A stretch of DNA of 33,452 bases. Origin: JACNKJ01 sp964440095. Its GTDB lineage: Bacteria; Krumholzibacteriota; Krumholzibacteriia; JACNKJ01. The stretch spans positions 1-33,452 of the forward strand of contig CAYTPZ010000019.1 of the NCBI GenBank assembly GCA_964440095.1, given 5' to 3'. Positions 1-7,579 of the stretch are shown piece after piece. Within the stretch, counting starts at the first letter, position 1, and every line of letters starts with the position of its first letter. The position numbers and the translations under genes are program-made. The notes under the pieces are model-generated. The model was not told the DNA's origin and ran no database searches. It saw only the letters and a list, made by a program, of their open reading frames with translations.

Positions 1-1
1 G

Positions 2-895
2 GACTCCGCCTGGGACACAAACCCGCCGGTCTGGCTCGGCCCTGAAAACCCCGACTGGCCCGGCAACTTCAAGGTGCGATTCAGGCATCCCGAGTGGCAG
101 GCTATCATTTTCCAGTGGCTTGACCGCATCACCGCGCAGGGCTTCAGTGGTGTATATATGGACATTATCGACGCCTACTATTATTGGAGCGAAGAGAACC
201 CTGAAAATCCGCAGGCCGACGCGGACATGGCAGAGTTCGTCATCGACATCAGCGACTACCTCTCCGACACGGACATGGTGGTGATTCCACAAAATGGTAG
301 CTTCATCGTGGTGGAAGACGACGTGGAAGGTTTGCTGGCGAACCAATACTTCGCGGCCATCGACGCCATCGGCGTGGAAGATGTTTTCTACTATGGCGAC
401 CTCGACGAGGACAATCCTCACAATCCCGACCTCGAGCGAATCGCCATGCTCGCCGAGTATCGGGCCCAAGGCAAAGCCGTGTTGTCCGTCGAATATCTCA
501 CCCAGCCTACGACCATCGAGGCCTATGTGGCCGAAGCCGAAAGCCATGACTTCATTCCCTACGCCAGCGTGCGTGCACTTAACGTTCTCCAAGATGGACT
601 CGGAACCGGCGTCGGCGCGACGCCCCCGCGGCCTGCAATATTCCTGTCGCACACGTGGCCCAACCCGGCCAACCCACAGGCGCACTTCACACTCATCCTT
701 GACCAAGCCGCAGACTTGCACCTCGAAGTGTTCACGCCTGACGGTCGTCATGTGGAAACGCTGCACGCCGGTCCCATGGACGCGGGCGAATATCCCATGA
801 GCTGGAACTCGGGTGCCCACCCCAGCGGTCTCTACTTGATACGCGCGCACTCGGCGGAGTACACCTATATGCGCAAGGCACTCATACTCAAGTAG
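2..895 (+). CDS. GH114-type glycoside hydrolase (MJ1477/TM1410 family) with C-terminal sorting-type domain, 5' truncated
   Basis: The reading frame is open to the left window edge, so the N-terminus is missing; a GTG at 74 lies inside the conserved domain and is not the start. The 297 visible residues include WLGPENPDWPGN, then GFSGVYMDIID, VIPQNG and AVLSVEYL. These match the TIM-barrel of the GH114/TM1410 family (endo-alpha-1,4-polygalactosaminidase-like), with the Asp of MDIID and the Glu of VEYL as likely active-site acids. GH114 enzymes cleave galactosaminoglycan exopolysaccharides such as Pel. The last 75 or so residues form an FlgD-like immunoglobulin fold (NPANP, SGLYLI, KALILK at the end), shared with three other proteins here. 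That suggests a secreted or surface enzyme. The substrate is inferred from the family only. Confidence 0.82.
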   Translation, partial: DSAWDTNPPVWLGPENPDWPGNFKVRFRHPEWQAIIFQWLDRITAQGFSGVYMDIIDAYYYWSEENPENPQADADMAEFVIDISDYLSDTDMVVIPQNGSFIVVEDDVEGLLANQYFAAIDAIGVEDVFYYGDLDEDNPHNPDLERIAMLAEYRAQGKAVLSVEYLTQPTTIEAYVAEAESHDFIPYASVRALNVLQDGLGTGVGATPPRPAIFLSHTWPNPANPQAHFTLILDQAADLHLEVFTPDGRHVETLHAGPMDAGEYPMSWNSGAHPSGLYLIRAHSAEYTYMRKALILK

Positions 896-902
896 GAACA
901 GC

Positions 903-983
903 ATGGACATTTGGAAGTATTACGACGTAACCCATCGCAAGTATGTGGTCTGCAACCCTTCGCACCTTGTGCATTCCTCGTGA
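903..983 (+). pseudogene. N-terminal remnant of a SAM-dependent methyltransferase
   Basis: An ATG seven bases after the hydrolase stop, preceded by AGGAA, opens a 26-codon frame beginning MDIWKYYDVTHR and continuing VVCNP, then stops at TGA. The pattern WKYYxVTHRxxxxCNP is what I recall from the N-terminus of a family of class I SAM-dependent methyltransferases of about 220 to 280 residues. No downstream glycine-rich SAM-binding motif is present in any frame before the next gene. The simplest reading is a methyltransferase gene cut off by a deletion near position 960. A genuine 26-aa peptide cannot be excluded. Confidence 0.5.
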
Positions 984-1112
984 AAAAGCCGGTATTTCCG
1001 TATACTGGCCGCGCATAAGTTAGCGGCGTTCTTGCGTTGTCATCCGCGGCCGATCGCGCTAATACTCTTCGCGGATCCAAATTACCGGCCAAACGAATCG
1101 AGAGGAGACGGC

Positions 1113-1481
1113 ATGAAGAAACGCGAGATGAATCGTCGTGATTTCATCAAGTGGGGAAGCAGCCTGGCGGCCCTGGGCATTGCCGGCGCCGTGTTGCCTG
1201 GATGCGGCGGATCGAAAGATCCCTGCAGCGACCTGACCGGCCTAACTGAAGAGGAAAAACTCACGCGAGTGACCTTCGCCTACCGCAACAAGACCTTGAT
1301 TCCCGCGAAGAGGTGCGACAACTGTCATTTCTACGTGGCTCCTGTAGGCGGCTCGCCCTGCGCCACCTGCACCGTGGTCAAGGGACCGGTCACACTCGAC
1401 GGATACTGCAACGCTTGGGTTGAGCCCCAACCCGAAGGTGCGCCGGAGCCTGAGATTCCGGGTGCGCCGGCCAAGGGGTAA
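1113..1481 (+). CDS. HiPIP-like iron-sulfur lipoprotein with Tat signal
   Basis: This 122-aa protein starts at the ATG at 1113, which has GAGGAGA 6 to 12 bases upstream; the longer in-frame start at 1032 lacks a site and would bury the signal peptide. Residues 8-14 read RRDFIKW, a twin-arginine motif, followed by a hydrophobic stretch and a lipobox LPGC (Cys31). The C-terminal half has Cys68-x2-Cys71, Cys83, Cys86 and Cys99 in GYCNAW. This fits the four-cysteine pattern of high-potential iron-sulfur proteins, with Cys86 best spaced as third ligand and Cys83 spare. HiPIPs carry one [4Fe-4S] cluster and shuttle electrons in the periplasm. Tat export fits folding of the cluster before export. 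The C-terminal tail is rich in Pro and Glu. Confidence 0.8.
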   Translation: MKKREMNRRDFIKWGSSLAALGIAGAVLPGCGGSKDPCSDLTGLTEEEKLTRVTFAYRNKTLIPAKRCDNCHFYVAPVGGSPCATCTVVKGPVTLDGYCNAWVEPQPEGAPEPEIPGAPAKG

Positions 1482-1514
1482 GACCGCCGTAAATCTGTCC
1501 TCGATGCCAAAATG

Positions 1515-1539
1515 AAAAACCCCCGAGGCGGCTCGGGGG
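1515..1539 (-). terminator. Rho-independent terminator closing the nine-gene minus-strand run
   Basis: CCCCCGAG (1520-1527) pairs with CTCGGGGG (1532-1539) around a GCGG loop. On the minus strand the stem is followed directly by five U residues (A-tract at 1515-1519). It lies 26 bases past the stop of the acyltransferase gene. On the plus strand the stem is followed by a G-run instead, so termination of the HiPIP gene here is less convincing. Confidence 0.72.
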
Positions 1540-1565
1540 GGGGGCTGGTTCTTAGCTCGTAAACA

Positions 1566-2678
1566 CTAAATCAACTTGATGAAGTGATTCTTCGTATTCT
1601 TCTTCACCTTGCCAAACCAGATGGCCAGGGGAATCATGACCACCAGCAGTCCGGCCAGGCCCACGAAACTCGCCAGCACTTCACCCTCGCGATAGTAAAT
1701 ACCCAAACGCTTAGTGAATGTGGCCAGCAAGGGAATGTGCACGCAATAGAAGAAGAGCGGTACGCGCCCGACAATACCGAAGGGCTTGAGGATGCTCGCG
1801 CGCTGGCCGATCCAGTCGAAGAGACCCACCATGAAAATTATGGCCCCGGAGAACCAGATATTGTGCACCAGATTGGGCGGATACTTCTGCACAAGGAAGA
1901 AGCTGTAGCTGCCGAAGTCTGAGAAGGGGAAGGTGTTGCCCCAGCTTTGCAACATGCGAAGGCCCACAGCCACCAGTACCAGCACGATACCCAGGGTCAT
2001 CGAGTTTCCAGATCGTTCTTCAGGATCCTTCCATTTCTCGAACCAGAAGTGCGCCATCACGGAGCCGACCACGGCCAATGCAAACCAGGGTAGGATCGGA
2101 TACTTGTTGTAGCTACCCGAATCCCAAAGCAGCTGCGCCCAATAATGGGCCGGGCCGTCGAGATCGTAGGGTATCTTGATCAGGAAGGTCTGGGCGAGGA
2201 ACAGCACGCCCGCCACGATGAGGCGCTGCCACCATTTCCAGGTGATGATGAGCGTGAGCAGAATCATCGAGCTGCCAATGGTGGCGATGATGCCAAAGTG
2301 CGTCAGCCGGTCGGGAAGCCTGGTAAAGAACTCGTTGAAGCCGCTCCAGGCCGCGTTTACCCAGACCAGCTGCACCAGGATGAGGAAGAGTCCGCGTTCG
2401 ATAAAATCCCAGCGAGCTCGCCAGGGGTTGTGACCGCGTTTCATGCGACGCAGGAAGGCCCAGTAGACCATGGCGCCGTTCATGATGAGAAACCCCGGCG
2501 CGCAGAGGTAGCCCATGTAGCGCAACCAGAACTGCCCGACGGTGCCGAAGAAGGGATCGATGGGGTCCAGGCTCAACCACACATTGTTGAAATAGTAGTT
2601 GCTGTGCCCCAGAGCCATCATTACTCCGATGAGCCCTCGAAACTGGTCGATAAAAAGAAAGCGCTCCTTGACCGCCAC
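1566..2678 (-). CDS. DUF1624 / heparan-alpha-glucosaminide N-acetyltransferase-like membrane acyltransferase
   Basis: This is a 370-aa polytopic membrane protein. I chose the GTG at 2678 because AGGAG sits five bases upstream and the previous gene ends at 2687; the longer frame to 2798 would overlap that gene's conserved C-terminus. The N-terminus FIDQFRGL, then MALGHSNYYF, CAPGFLIMNG, ERGLFLILVQL and IATIGSSMI follow the DUF1624/HGSNAT-type pattern (RGL..MxxxH, then CAPxFxxxxG). Members carry acyl groups across the membrane onto sugars or polymers, and the His of GHS is the likely catalytic residue. As last gene of the polymer run it may acylate the polymer or an envelope glycan. That role is inferred from context only. 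Confidence 0.68.
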   Translation of the reverse strand: MAVKERFLFIDQFRGLIGVMMALGHSNYYFNNVWLSLDPIDPFFGTVGQFWLRYMGYLCAPGFLIMNGAMVYWAFLRRMKRGHNPWRARWDFIERGLFLILVQLVWVNAAWSGFNEFFTRLPDRLTHFGIIATIGSSMILLTLIITWKWWQRLIVAGVLFLAQTFLIKIPYDLDGPAHYWAQLLWDSGSYNKYPILPWFALAVVGSVMAHFWFEKWKDPEERSGNSMTLGIVLVLVAVGLRMLQSWGNTFPFSDFGSYSFFLVQKYPPNLVHNIWFSGAIIFMVGLFDWIGQRASILKPFGIVGRVPLFFYCVHIPLLATFTKRLGIYYREGEVLASFVGLAGLLVVMIPLAIWFGKVKKNTKNHFIKLI

Positions 2679-2686
2679 GATCACTC

Positions 2687-5089
2687 CTATTCTTCGATTA
2701 AGGTACGCACCACACGGAAGCCAACCCGGTTGTCCGGCGAACTCGGCGGGAAGGTTTCGCGGCTGGCCGAACGGCAGATCTTGGCCATGAAGAACCAATC
2801 GCCGCCGCGAATAACTTTCAACTCTCCGATCTCGGGACCGGCAGGGTCGAGCAGTGGGCCGGCCTCGTAAGCCTCATACCAATCCCAACACCATTCGGCC
2901 ACATTGCCGTGCATGTCGAAGAGGCCGAAGTCGTTCGCCAGCTTCTGCCCCACGGGCTGCGGCTGCGCGGGAACCGCGTTAGCGCCGTACCAGCCGTACT
3001 GGTCGAGTACCGGATCCAGGCCATAACCGGTTTCGGTGATGTCGCCGCCGCAGAAGGCGGTATCCGAACCTCCGCGGGCCAGCCATTCCCATTCCGCCTC
3101 GGTGGGCAGGCGCCATCCGCCGCCCCCCTGATCCCAGTCAATAGCGTAGCCGTCAATTTCGTAGACGGGAGAGAAGCCGTCTTCCAGCGACAGGGCGTTG
3201 CAGTATTCCAGGGCTTGATACCAGTCGATCTTGTGCGCGGGAAGGTTGTCGCCGACATAGTCGAAGTCGTGGGCGCCCATGAGCGCGACCCATTCTGCCT
3301 GGGTTACCTCGGTGGGCGCCGCAAGCAGTTCCTGGGAGAGGCAGACGGTGTGGATGGTCTCGTCCTCGTCGCGTCCATCCTCGTCGAGGGGGCTGCCCAC
3401 ATGGAGCATCTCGAGTCCGACAACGGGACCGCTTAAGAGTTCGGTCTCGAAGGCATCGCCCTGGTCGTTTTCGAAGTAGAGGCGATAGTTGTGCTCGCCC
3501 ACACCCAGTAGGGTCTCGTAACGATAGAGGGCGCCGGTGAGATGGTCGCCCGAGATGTGATCCATGTCGTAGGAAATGCCGTCGATGACAATCGTGCGTA
3601 AGGTGGGATCATTCGGCGAGGAGTTCAGGCAGATGACCTCGTAGCCGAAGGTCGTATCGATGGTGCCCGCATCGGCGCTGATGGTGGGTTCCTGCAGCAG
3701 GATGCCCAGCGGCCTCGTGGAGCCCGAGGCACTCTCCGATAGCACGGAGACATGCCCCGCCTCATCCCGGACCTTGATCGCGAAGTGGTACTCAGTTTCC
3801 GGGTCGAGGCCGGCTACCTGGATGACTTCAGGATTCAGGGGGGATTGGGGAGTGAGGTTGTGGGAAACTGTCGTGGCCGCGTCGAATTCCTCGTCGGTCG
3901 AGATGGGCTCGGTGCTCATCCTGATGTCATAGGAGCTGGCGTAACCGTAGTAGCTGTTGTCTCCTCCGGCCAAGAAACTCAGATCGACCCGCTCGAAGGA
4001 ATAGGGGGAGACGCTCAGAGCCTGCGCGGTTCCCGGCGCCTGGTTGTCGGAGAAGCTGTCACCCGAAAGTATGTATAGGCCGTCGTCGTAGTCCGCCACC
4101 AGCACGAGGCCATCCTCGGTGATCGCGATCTCGGAGGCGTAGCCGCTGGGCACGTTGCCCGCGTAGCTCGGATCCGTCGGATCGGAAACGTTGACAATGT
4201 GCACACCGCCAGTGGCCGCGGCGATGAAGGCGAGACCGTCACGGACGATGATGGATCGGCTATAGGCGGGAAGGTCAAGGGAGCCTACGAGCTCCGGCTG
4301 ATCTGGAACGCTGATATCGAAACAGTGAATGCCCTCAACGCCATCGGCCACATAGACGAAACTACCTTCGATGGCCAAGTCCAGAGCGTTGCCCGGCGTA
4401 TCCACCGAGTTTTCCACGCCGAACTCTCCCAACACGAGCAGGCTGGCGTCCATGACCACCAGACCCATCTCGTTGTCGGCCACGTAGAGCCAGTCGCCCA
4501 AGGGGGCAAGGCCCTTGGCGTAGCCTAGGGTGTAGGAGAAAACACCGCCATAGTCGAGCACGCCGGGAGACAGCTCGTTGGATGTGAAGACCCTGACGCC
4601 CTTCCAGTTCTCCGCAAGGAAGACGAGATAGGGGTCGACGGGATCCTGCGGCTCAACGATGGCCATGCGGTTGCCGTCTACCGCGGTGGTTCCCTGCTCA
4701 AGGTCGGTGGGATTGAGGGGGTCGGTGATGTCGTAGGACGTGATTCCCTCGGTTCCCTCGACCACATGGGCGATGTCCACGACCGTCCCATTGCGATAGG
4801 TCCGAACAACCTCGATGCTCTCGGCATACTTGGTCGTATTGAGAGTAACCTTGAGTTCGGGGTTGGCCGGGTCGGAAATGTCCACCACATGAAGACCGGC
4901 CTCGCCGCCCGCCACGAATGCGTAGTCGCCGAGCACGGCCACACCCTCATTGGCGCTGGGCAGCGCGAGCTGACCGATCATGGGATAGGGGGAGTCGGGG
5001 AACTCGTAGAGGTCCTGCTTGCCGCAGCCGATGGCCAGCAGAAGCGTGATTCCCAGTAGCAGACGCGTCCAGATTCGAGTGCGCATCAT
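2687..5089 (-). CDS. Lipoprotein with LVIVD propeller repeats, fibronectin-like domain and C-terminal FGE/SUMF1-like domain
   Basis: This is an 800-aa lipoprotein. Residues 1-22 are a type II signal with Cys22 in AIGCGK. Residues about 45-345 hold LVIVD-type repeats (GDYAFVA..GLHVVDISDPANP, VYVADGVEGIHCFDIS, GLAFIA..GGVHIVNVSDPTDP), predicting a beta-propeller. Residues about 350-460 look like a fibronectin III domain. From about 560 to the end is an FGE-sulfatase/SUMF1 domain (VTQAEWVALMG, WRLPTEAEWEWLARGG, FGLFDMHGNVAEWCWDW, RGGDW, VGFRVVR). The cysteine pair that catalyses formylglycine formation is not evident: only one Cys follows GGDW. The domain may therefore bind rather than catalyse. 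AAGGA lies before the ATG and the upstream gene ends nine bases away. T9SS lipoproteins GldJ/GldK also carry FGE-like domains, but homology is not claimed. Confidence 0.82.
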   Translation of the reverse strand: MMRTRIWTRLLLGITLLLAIGCGKQDLYEFPDSPYPMIGQLALPSANEGVAVLGDYAFVAGGEAGLHVVDISDPANPELKVTLNTTKYAESIEVVRTYRNGTVVDIAHVVEGTEGITSYDITDPLNPTDLEQGTTAVDGNRMAIVEPQDPVDPYLVFLAENWKGVRVFTSNELSPGVLDYGGVFSYTLGYAKGLAPLGDWLYVADNEMGLVVMDASLLVLGEFGVENSVDTPGNALDLAIEGSFVYVADGVEGIHCFDISVPDQPELVGSLDLPAYSRSIIVRDGLAFIAAATGGVHIVNVSDPTDPSYAGNVPSGYASEIAITEDGLVLVADYDDGLYILSGDSFSDNQAPGTAQALSVSPYSFERVDLSFLAGGDNSYYGYASSYDIRMSTEPISTDEEFDAATTVSHNLTPQSPLNPEVIQVAGLDPETEYHFAIKVRDEAGHVSVLSESASGSTRPLGILLQEPTISADAGTIDTTFGYEVICLNSSPNDPTLRTIVIDGISYDMDHISGDHLTGALYRYETLLGVGEHNYRLYFENDQGDAFETELLSGPVVGLEMLHVGSPLDEDGRDEDETIHTVCLSQELLAAPTEVTQAEWVALMGAHDFDYVGDNLPAHKIDWYQALEYCNALSLEDGFSPVYEIDGYAIDWDQGGGGWRLPTEAEWEWLARGGSDTAFCGGDITETGYGLDPVLDQYGWYGANAVPAQPQPVGQKLANDFGLFDMHGNVAEWCWDWYEAYEAGPLLDPAGPEIGELKVIRGGDWFFMAKICRSASRETFPPSSPDNRVGFRVVRTLIEE

Positions 5090-5098
5090 CGATCATCC

Positions 5099-6661
5099 TT
5101 ACCAGTTGTAGGTGAGATCCATCCAGATCAGGAAATTGTCGTAGTCCATGCCCTCGGAGATATCTCCGGTGTAAGGCGAGTGCAGAGTTCGTTTCGAGAA
5201 ATCAAAGGTGAGCGAGGAGCTCAGCTTCTTCGTGAGCTTCTTGCTCATGATGAGCCGGTAGGTGTCGTAGACATCCTTGCGGCCCACATGGAAGGGGTCG
5301 TCCCAGAGTTGTTTGGGCGATGTGAAATAAGCGATTCTGAGCTGGTAGCGCGCGGTGATGTTATTGAAGAAGAACTTGCCCTTTGGGGGTGTCCAGCGCA
5401 GATCCACGCGATAACGGTCCTGGGTGTAGCTGTTGTCGTTGTCGTCGCTGCTCAGCGGCGCCTCTTCGGCGGTGTCGTGGCGGCGCGTCCAACCGCGTGC
5501 CGTCCCGTAGATGCCCGTGAGCTTCCACATCTTCGAGATGGTGTAGTCGGTGCGCCCGATGATTTCGTTCTCCACCAGGTCTTGTTCGAGGAAGGGCCGG
5601 TTGTAGAATCGATGGACGTCCTCGAGGGTCAGGGTGATGGAGACCTTTTTGTGTATCCTGTGGCGATAGTTGGCCACGAAATCGTTCTGGGCGAAGCGGA
5701 AGCCCACCCAGGGGCGCGGATCGTCCGAGGGCGCGTAGGGCGGCCGGTCGGTGAGCTCGCGAATGTACTTCTCCGGCGTGTACTTGTAGGAGATCTCGAT
5801 GCTCTGACTCCTGCCCGGCAGCACCTGGCGGAGGTAGAGGGTGAGGGCCCTCACATCCTTGATGGGATTGTAGAGGTAGCGCGTGTAGACGTACTTGGCG
5901 CGGAAACGGGTTTCGCCGAAGCTGAAGAACTTGCGGCGGGCCTCCAGGTCGATGGCCGGCGTCAGGATCAGATCGTCCAACCGATTCAGGCGGTACTTAC
6001 CGGGCTCAAAGTCCGGCACTTCCTGGGTGTCCAGGAACCACTCCATGTAGGGCCCGTCGGTATACTCGCTCATGAGGTCGTCGGAATAGTGGATGACATT
6101 GTCGTCGTATTTGATATTCAGGCCGAACTTCTTCTTGAAGGTCCAGCCCTTCTTCTTTGTGGATTTCTTCTTGGTCGATTTCGTCTTCGGCTTCACAGGT
6201 TCGGGGAAGGGCTGTTCGGGCCCCTCATAGCGAAGCCGGAGCAGGATGGCGGGATCGCCCTCGATCTTGAGCGTGTACTTGCCCGCAGGCACGTCCCAGG
6301 TAAGCTTCTTGCCGCCGCTCACGGCTTCGGGGCGGCCCACCAGGGCGTCCTTGGAGCTGGCCTTGAAACTCCAGCTTTTCTCGGCCGGCATTCCCGGTAC
6401 GCCGCTCAGCAGGATGAGACCGTCGGCCTTGGCGCCGCCGGGCAGGATGCGCTTGGCAAAACCGGTAATCTGCCCCGGCCCGGTCAGGGGAATTTCCAAC
6501 ACTCCCCCCTCGAGGGACAGATACTCGCTGACCTTCTCTCCCCGCTGGATGCCTATCGTCGGAGTTTTTCCCTCGCTCTTCAAGGTGAAGGCCGCCAAGG
6601 CGGATCCCGCGAGAAGCAGGAGCGCCATGGTCATGGATAGGGTTCTGCTTGTTTTTTGCAT
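5099..6661 (-). CDS. Predicted outer-membrane beta-barrel with Lys-rich linker, possible polymer exporter
   Basis: This 520-aa protein has a Sec signal peptide (cleavage near residue 23, SALA-A). Residues about 25-150 are a beta-sandwich-like module that also occurs twice in the gene just upstream. Residues 157-179 are very rich in lysine (KSTKKKSTKKK). Residues about 180-520 alternate polar and hydrophobic residues with many Tyr, Trp and Phe, typical of a beta-barrel, and the chain ends in an aromatic residue (LTYNW), as outer-membrane barrels do. I do not recognise a named family. Its ATG directly abuts the upstream stop with AAGGGA before it. In a locus for an anionic polyamide, a barrel with a cationic periplasmic segment is a plausible export or anchoring channel; this is inference. 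Confidence 0.65.
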   Translation of the reverse strand: MQKTSRTLSMTMALLLLAGSALAAFTLKSEGKTPTIGIQRGEKVSEYLSLEGGVLEIPLTGPGQITGFAKRILPGGAKADGLILLSGVPGMPAEKSWSFKASSKDALVGRPEAVSGGKKLTWDVPAGKYTLKIEGDPAILLRLRYEGPEQPFPEPVKPKTKSTKKKSTKKKGWTFKKKFGLNIKYDDNVIHYSDDLMSEYTDGPYMEWFLDTQEVPDFEPGKYRLNRLDDLILTPAIDLEARRKFFSFGETRFRAKYVYTRYLYNPIKDVRALTLYLRQVLPGRSQSIEISYKYTPEKYIRELTDRPPYAPSDDPRPWVGFRFAQNDFVANYRHRIHKKVSITLTLEDVHRFYNRPFLEQDLVENEIIGRTDYTISKMWKLTGIYGTARGWTRRHDTAEEAPLSSDDNDNSYTQDRYRVDLRWTPPKGKFFFNNITARYQLRIAYFTSPKQLWDDPFHVGRKDVYDTYRLIMSKKLTKKLSSSLTFDFSKRTLHSPYTGDISEGMDYDNFLIWMDLTYNW

Positions 6662-7579
6662 CTACTTCCCTTGCAGGTCCGCTTCAGGAATCCGGATCTT
6701 AACGGCAACGCCGCAGGTCTCGGGCCCGACGCAGTGGATTTCGTAATCGTGCCGTCCACGGGGAACGGTCAGGCGCATGCGCTTGCGCTCCCCCGGTAGA
6801 ATGTCGCGACGCTCCACGTAGGAGGCCGTACTCAATTTCTGTGTGTGATAGAAGAAGCGCGGCAATGCCTCGCCGTCCTGGACCACCTCGAGCTGATAGG
6901 CCATGGAGCCGTTCATGGTGTGGTCGAAGTCGAGTCGTGTGTCGATTTCGAGAGTGGTGGGGCCGATGACCGAAAATCCCAGAGGCTGGTCTTCGCTGAA
7001 ATGGTAGTAAGTGGAAAGGCTACCGCTCTCGAATTGCAATTCATAGACACCGTCATATTGCTCAGGCGAATAGTTCACCATCTTGGCCTTCTTTCCGCGG
7101 CTATTGCGGAAGAAGCGCGCGGCGATCTTTCCGTCGCCCGGCGTGTCGGCCAGCACCTGGATATCGTGCAGGCCCGTGGGCACGTTGATGTAAACCTTCC
7201 TCAGCGCGGCAACATCGCCCGGATCATCGCAAAGGGCCACGCCGGGAAGTGCCGAGGCGCGGAAAGTGCGCCTGAGCTCTTCGCGACCGTCCACGCGCAA
7301 CCACACGCGATAGGACGCGCTCGAAGGATCATTTTCACCAAACAGATAGCGAGTGATGATCTTCACACGGCGTGGTCCACGAAGACGAAGAGTGACGGCG
7401 TCTTCATCATGGAGGACGTAGTAGTCAAGTTCCTGCGCTCCCACGCGCAGGCAATCCCTACCATTATCCTCACGCGGCTTGAATGAGGACCAATTCGTTG
7501 CGGCCTGGGCAAGTCCCGCAAGCAGGACCAAAGCGCCAAGGGCCAAAGCAGCGCTCGCTTTAATTTTGTTCACGCTCAT
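6662..7579 (-). CDS. Exported protein of two tandem copies of an undescribed beta-rich domain
   Basis: This 305-aa protein has a signal peptide cleaved near residue 26 (AQA-AT). No named family is recognised. The mature part appears to be a tandem duplication. Copy one has RGPRRVKIITR (Pro69) and VPTGLHDI (Pro134); copy two has IGPTTLEIDTR (Pro207) and VPRGRHDY (Pro273). The two Pro pairs are 65 and 66 residues apart. The N-terminal part of the downstream barrel protein carries a third copy. The ATG overlaps the pgsW-like stop by four bases, indicating translational coupling. It most likely works in the periplasm with the barrel, perhaps as an adaptor between the inner-membrane synthase and the outer membrane. 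Homologues may exist only beside pgs genes. Confidence 0.6.
   Translation of the reverse strand: MSVNKIKASAALALGALVLLAGLAQAATNWSSFKPREDNGRDCLRVGAQELDYYVLHDEDAVTLRLRGPRRVKIITRYLFGENDPSSASYRVWLRVDGREELRRTFRASALPGVALCDDPGDVAALRKVYINVPTGLHDIQVLADTPGDGKIAARFFRNSRGKKAKMVNYSPEQYDGVYELQFESGSLSTYYHFSEDQPLGFSVIGPTTLEIDTRLDFDHTMNGSMAYQLEVVQDGEALPRFFYHTQKLSTASYVERRDILPGERKRMRLTVPRGRHDYEIHCVGPETCGVAVKIRIPEADLQGK

Noticed and set aside
5180..6640. A 486-codon open frame on the plus strand opposite the barrel gene
   Set aside because: It is the antisense of a gene with clear signal peptide, junctions and barrel pattern; its translation has low complexity without recognisable motifs, as expected from a high-GC shadow.
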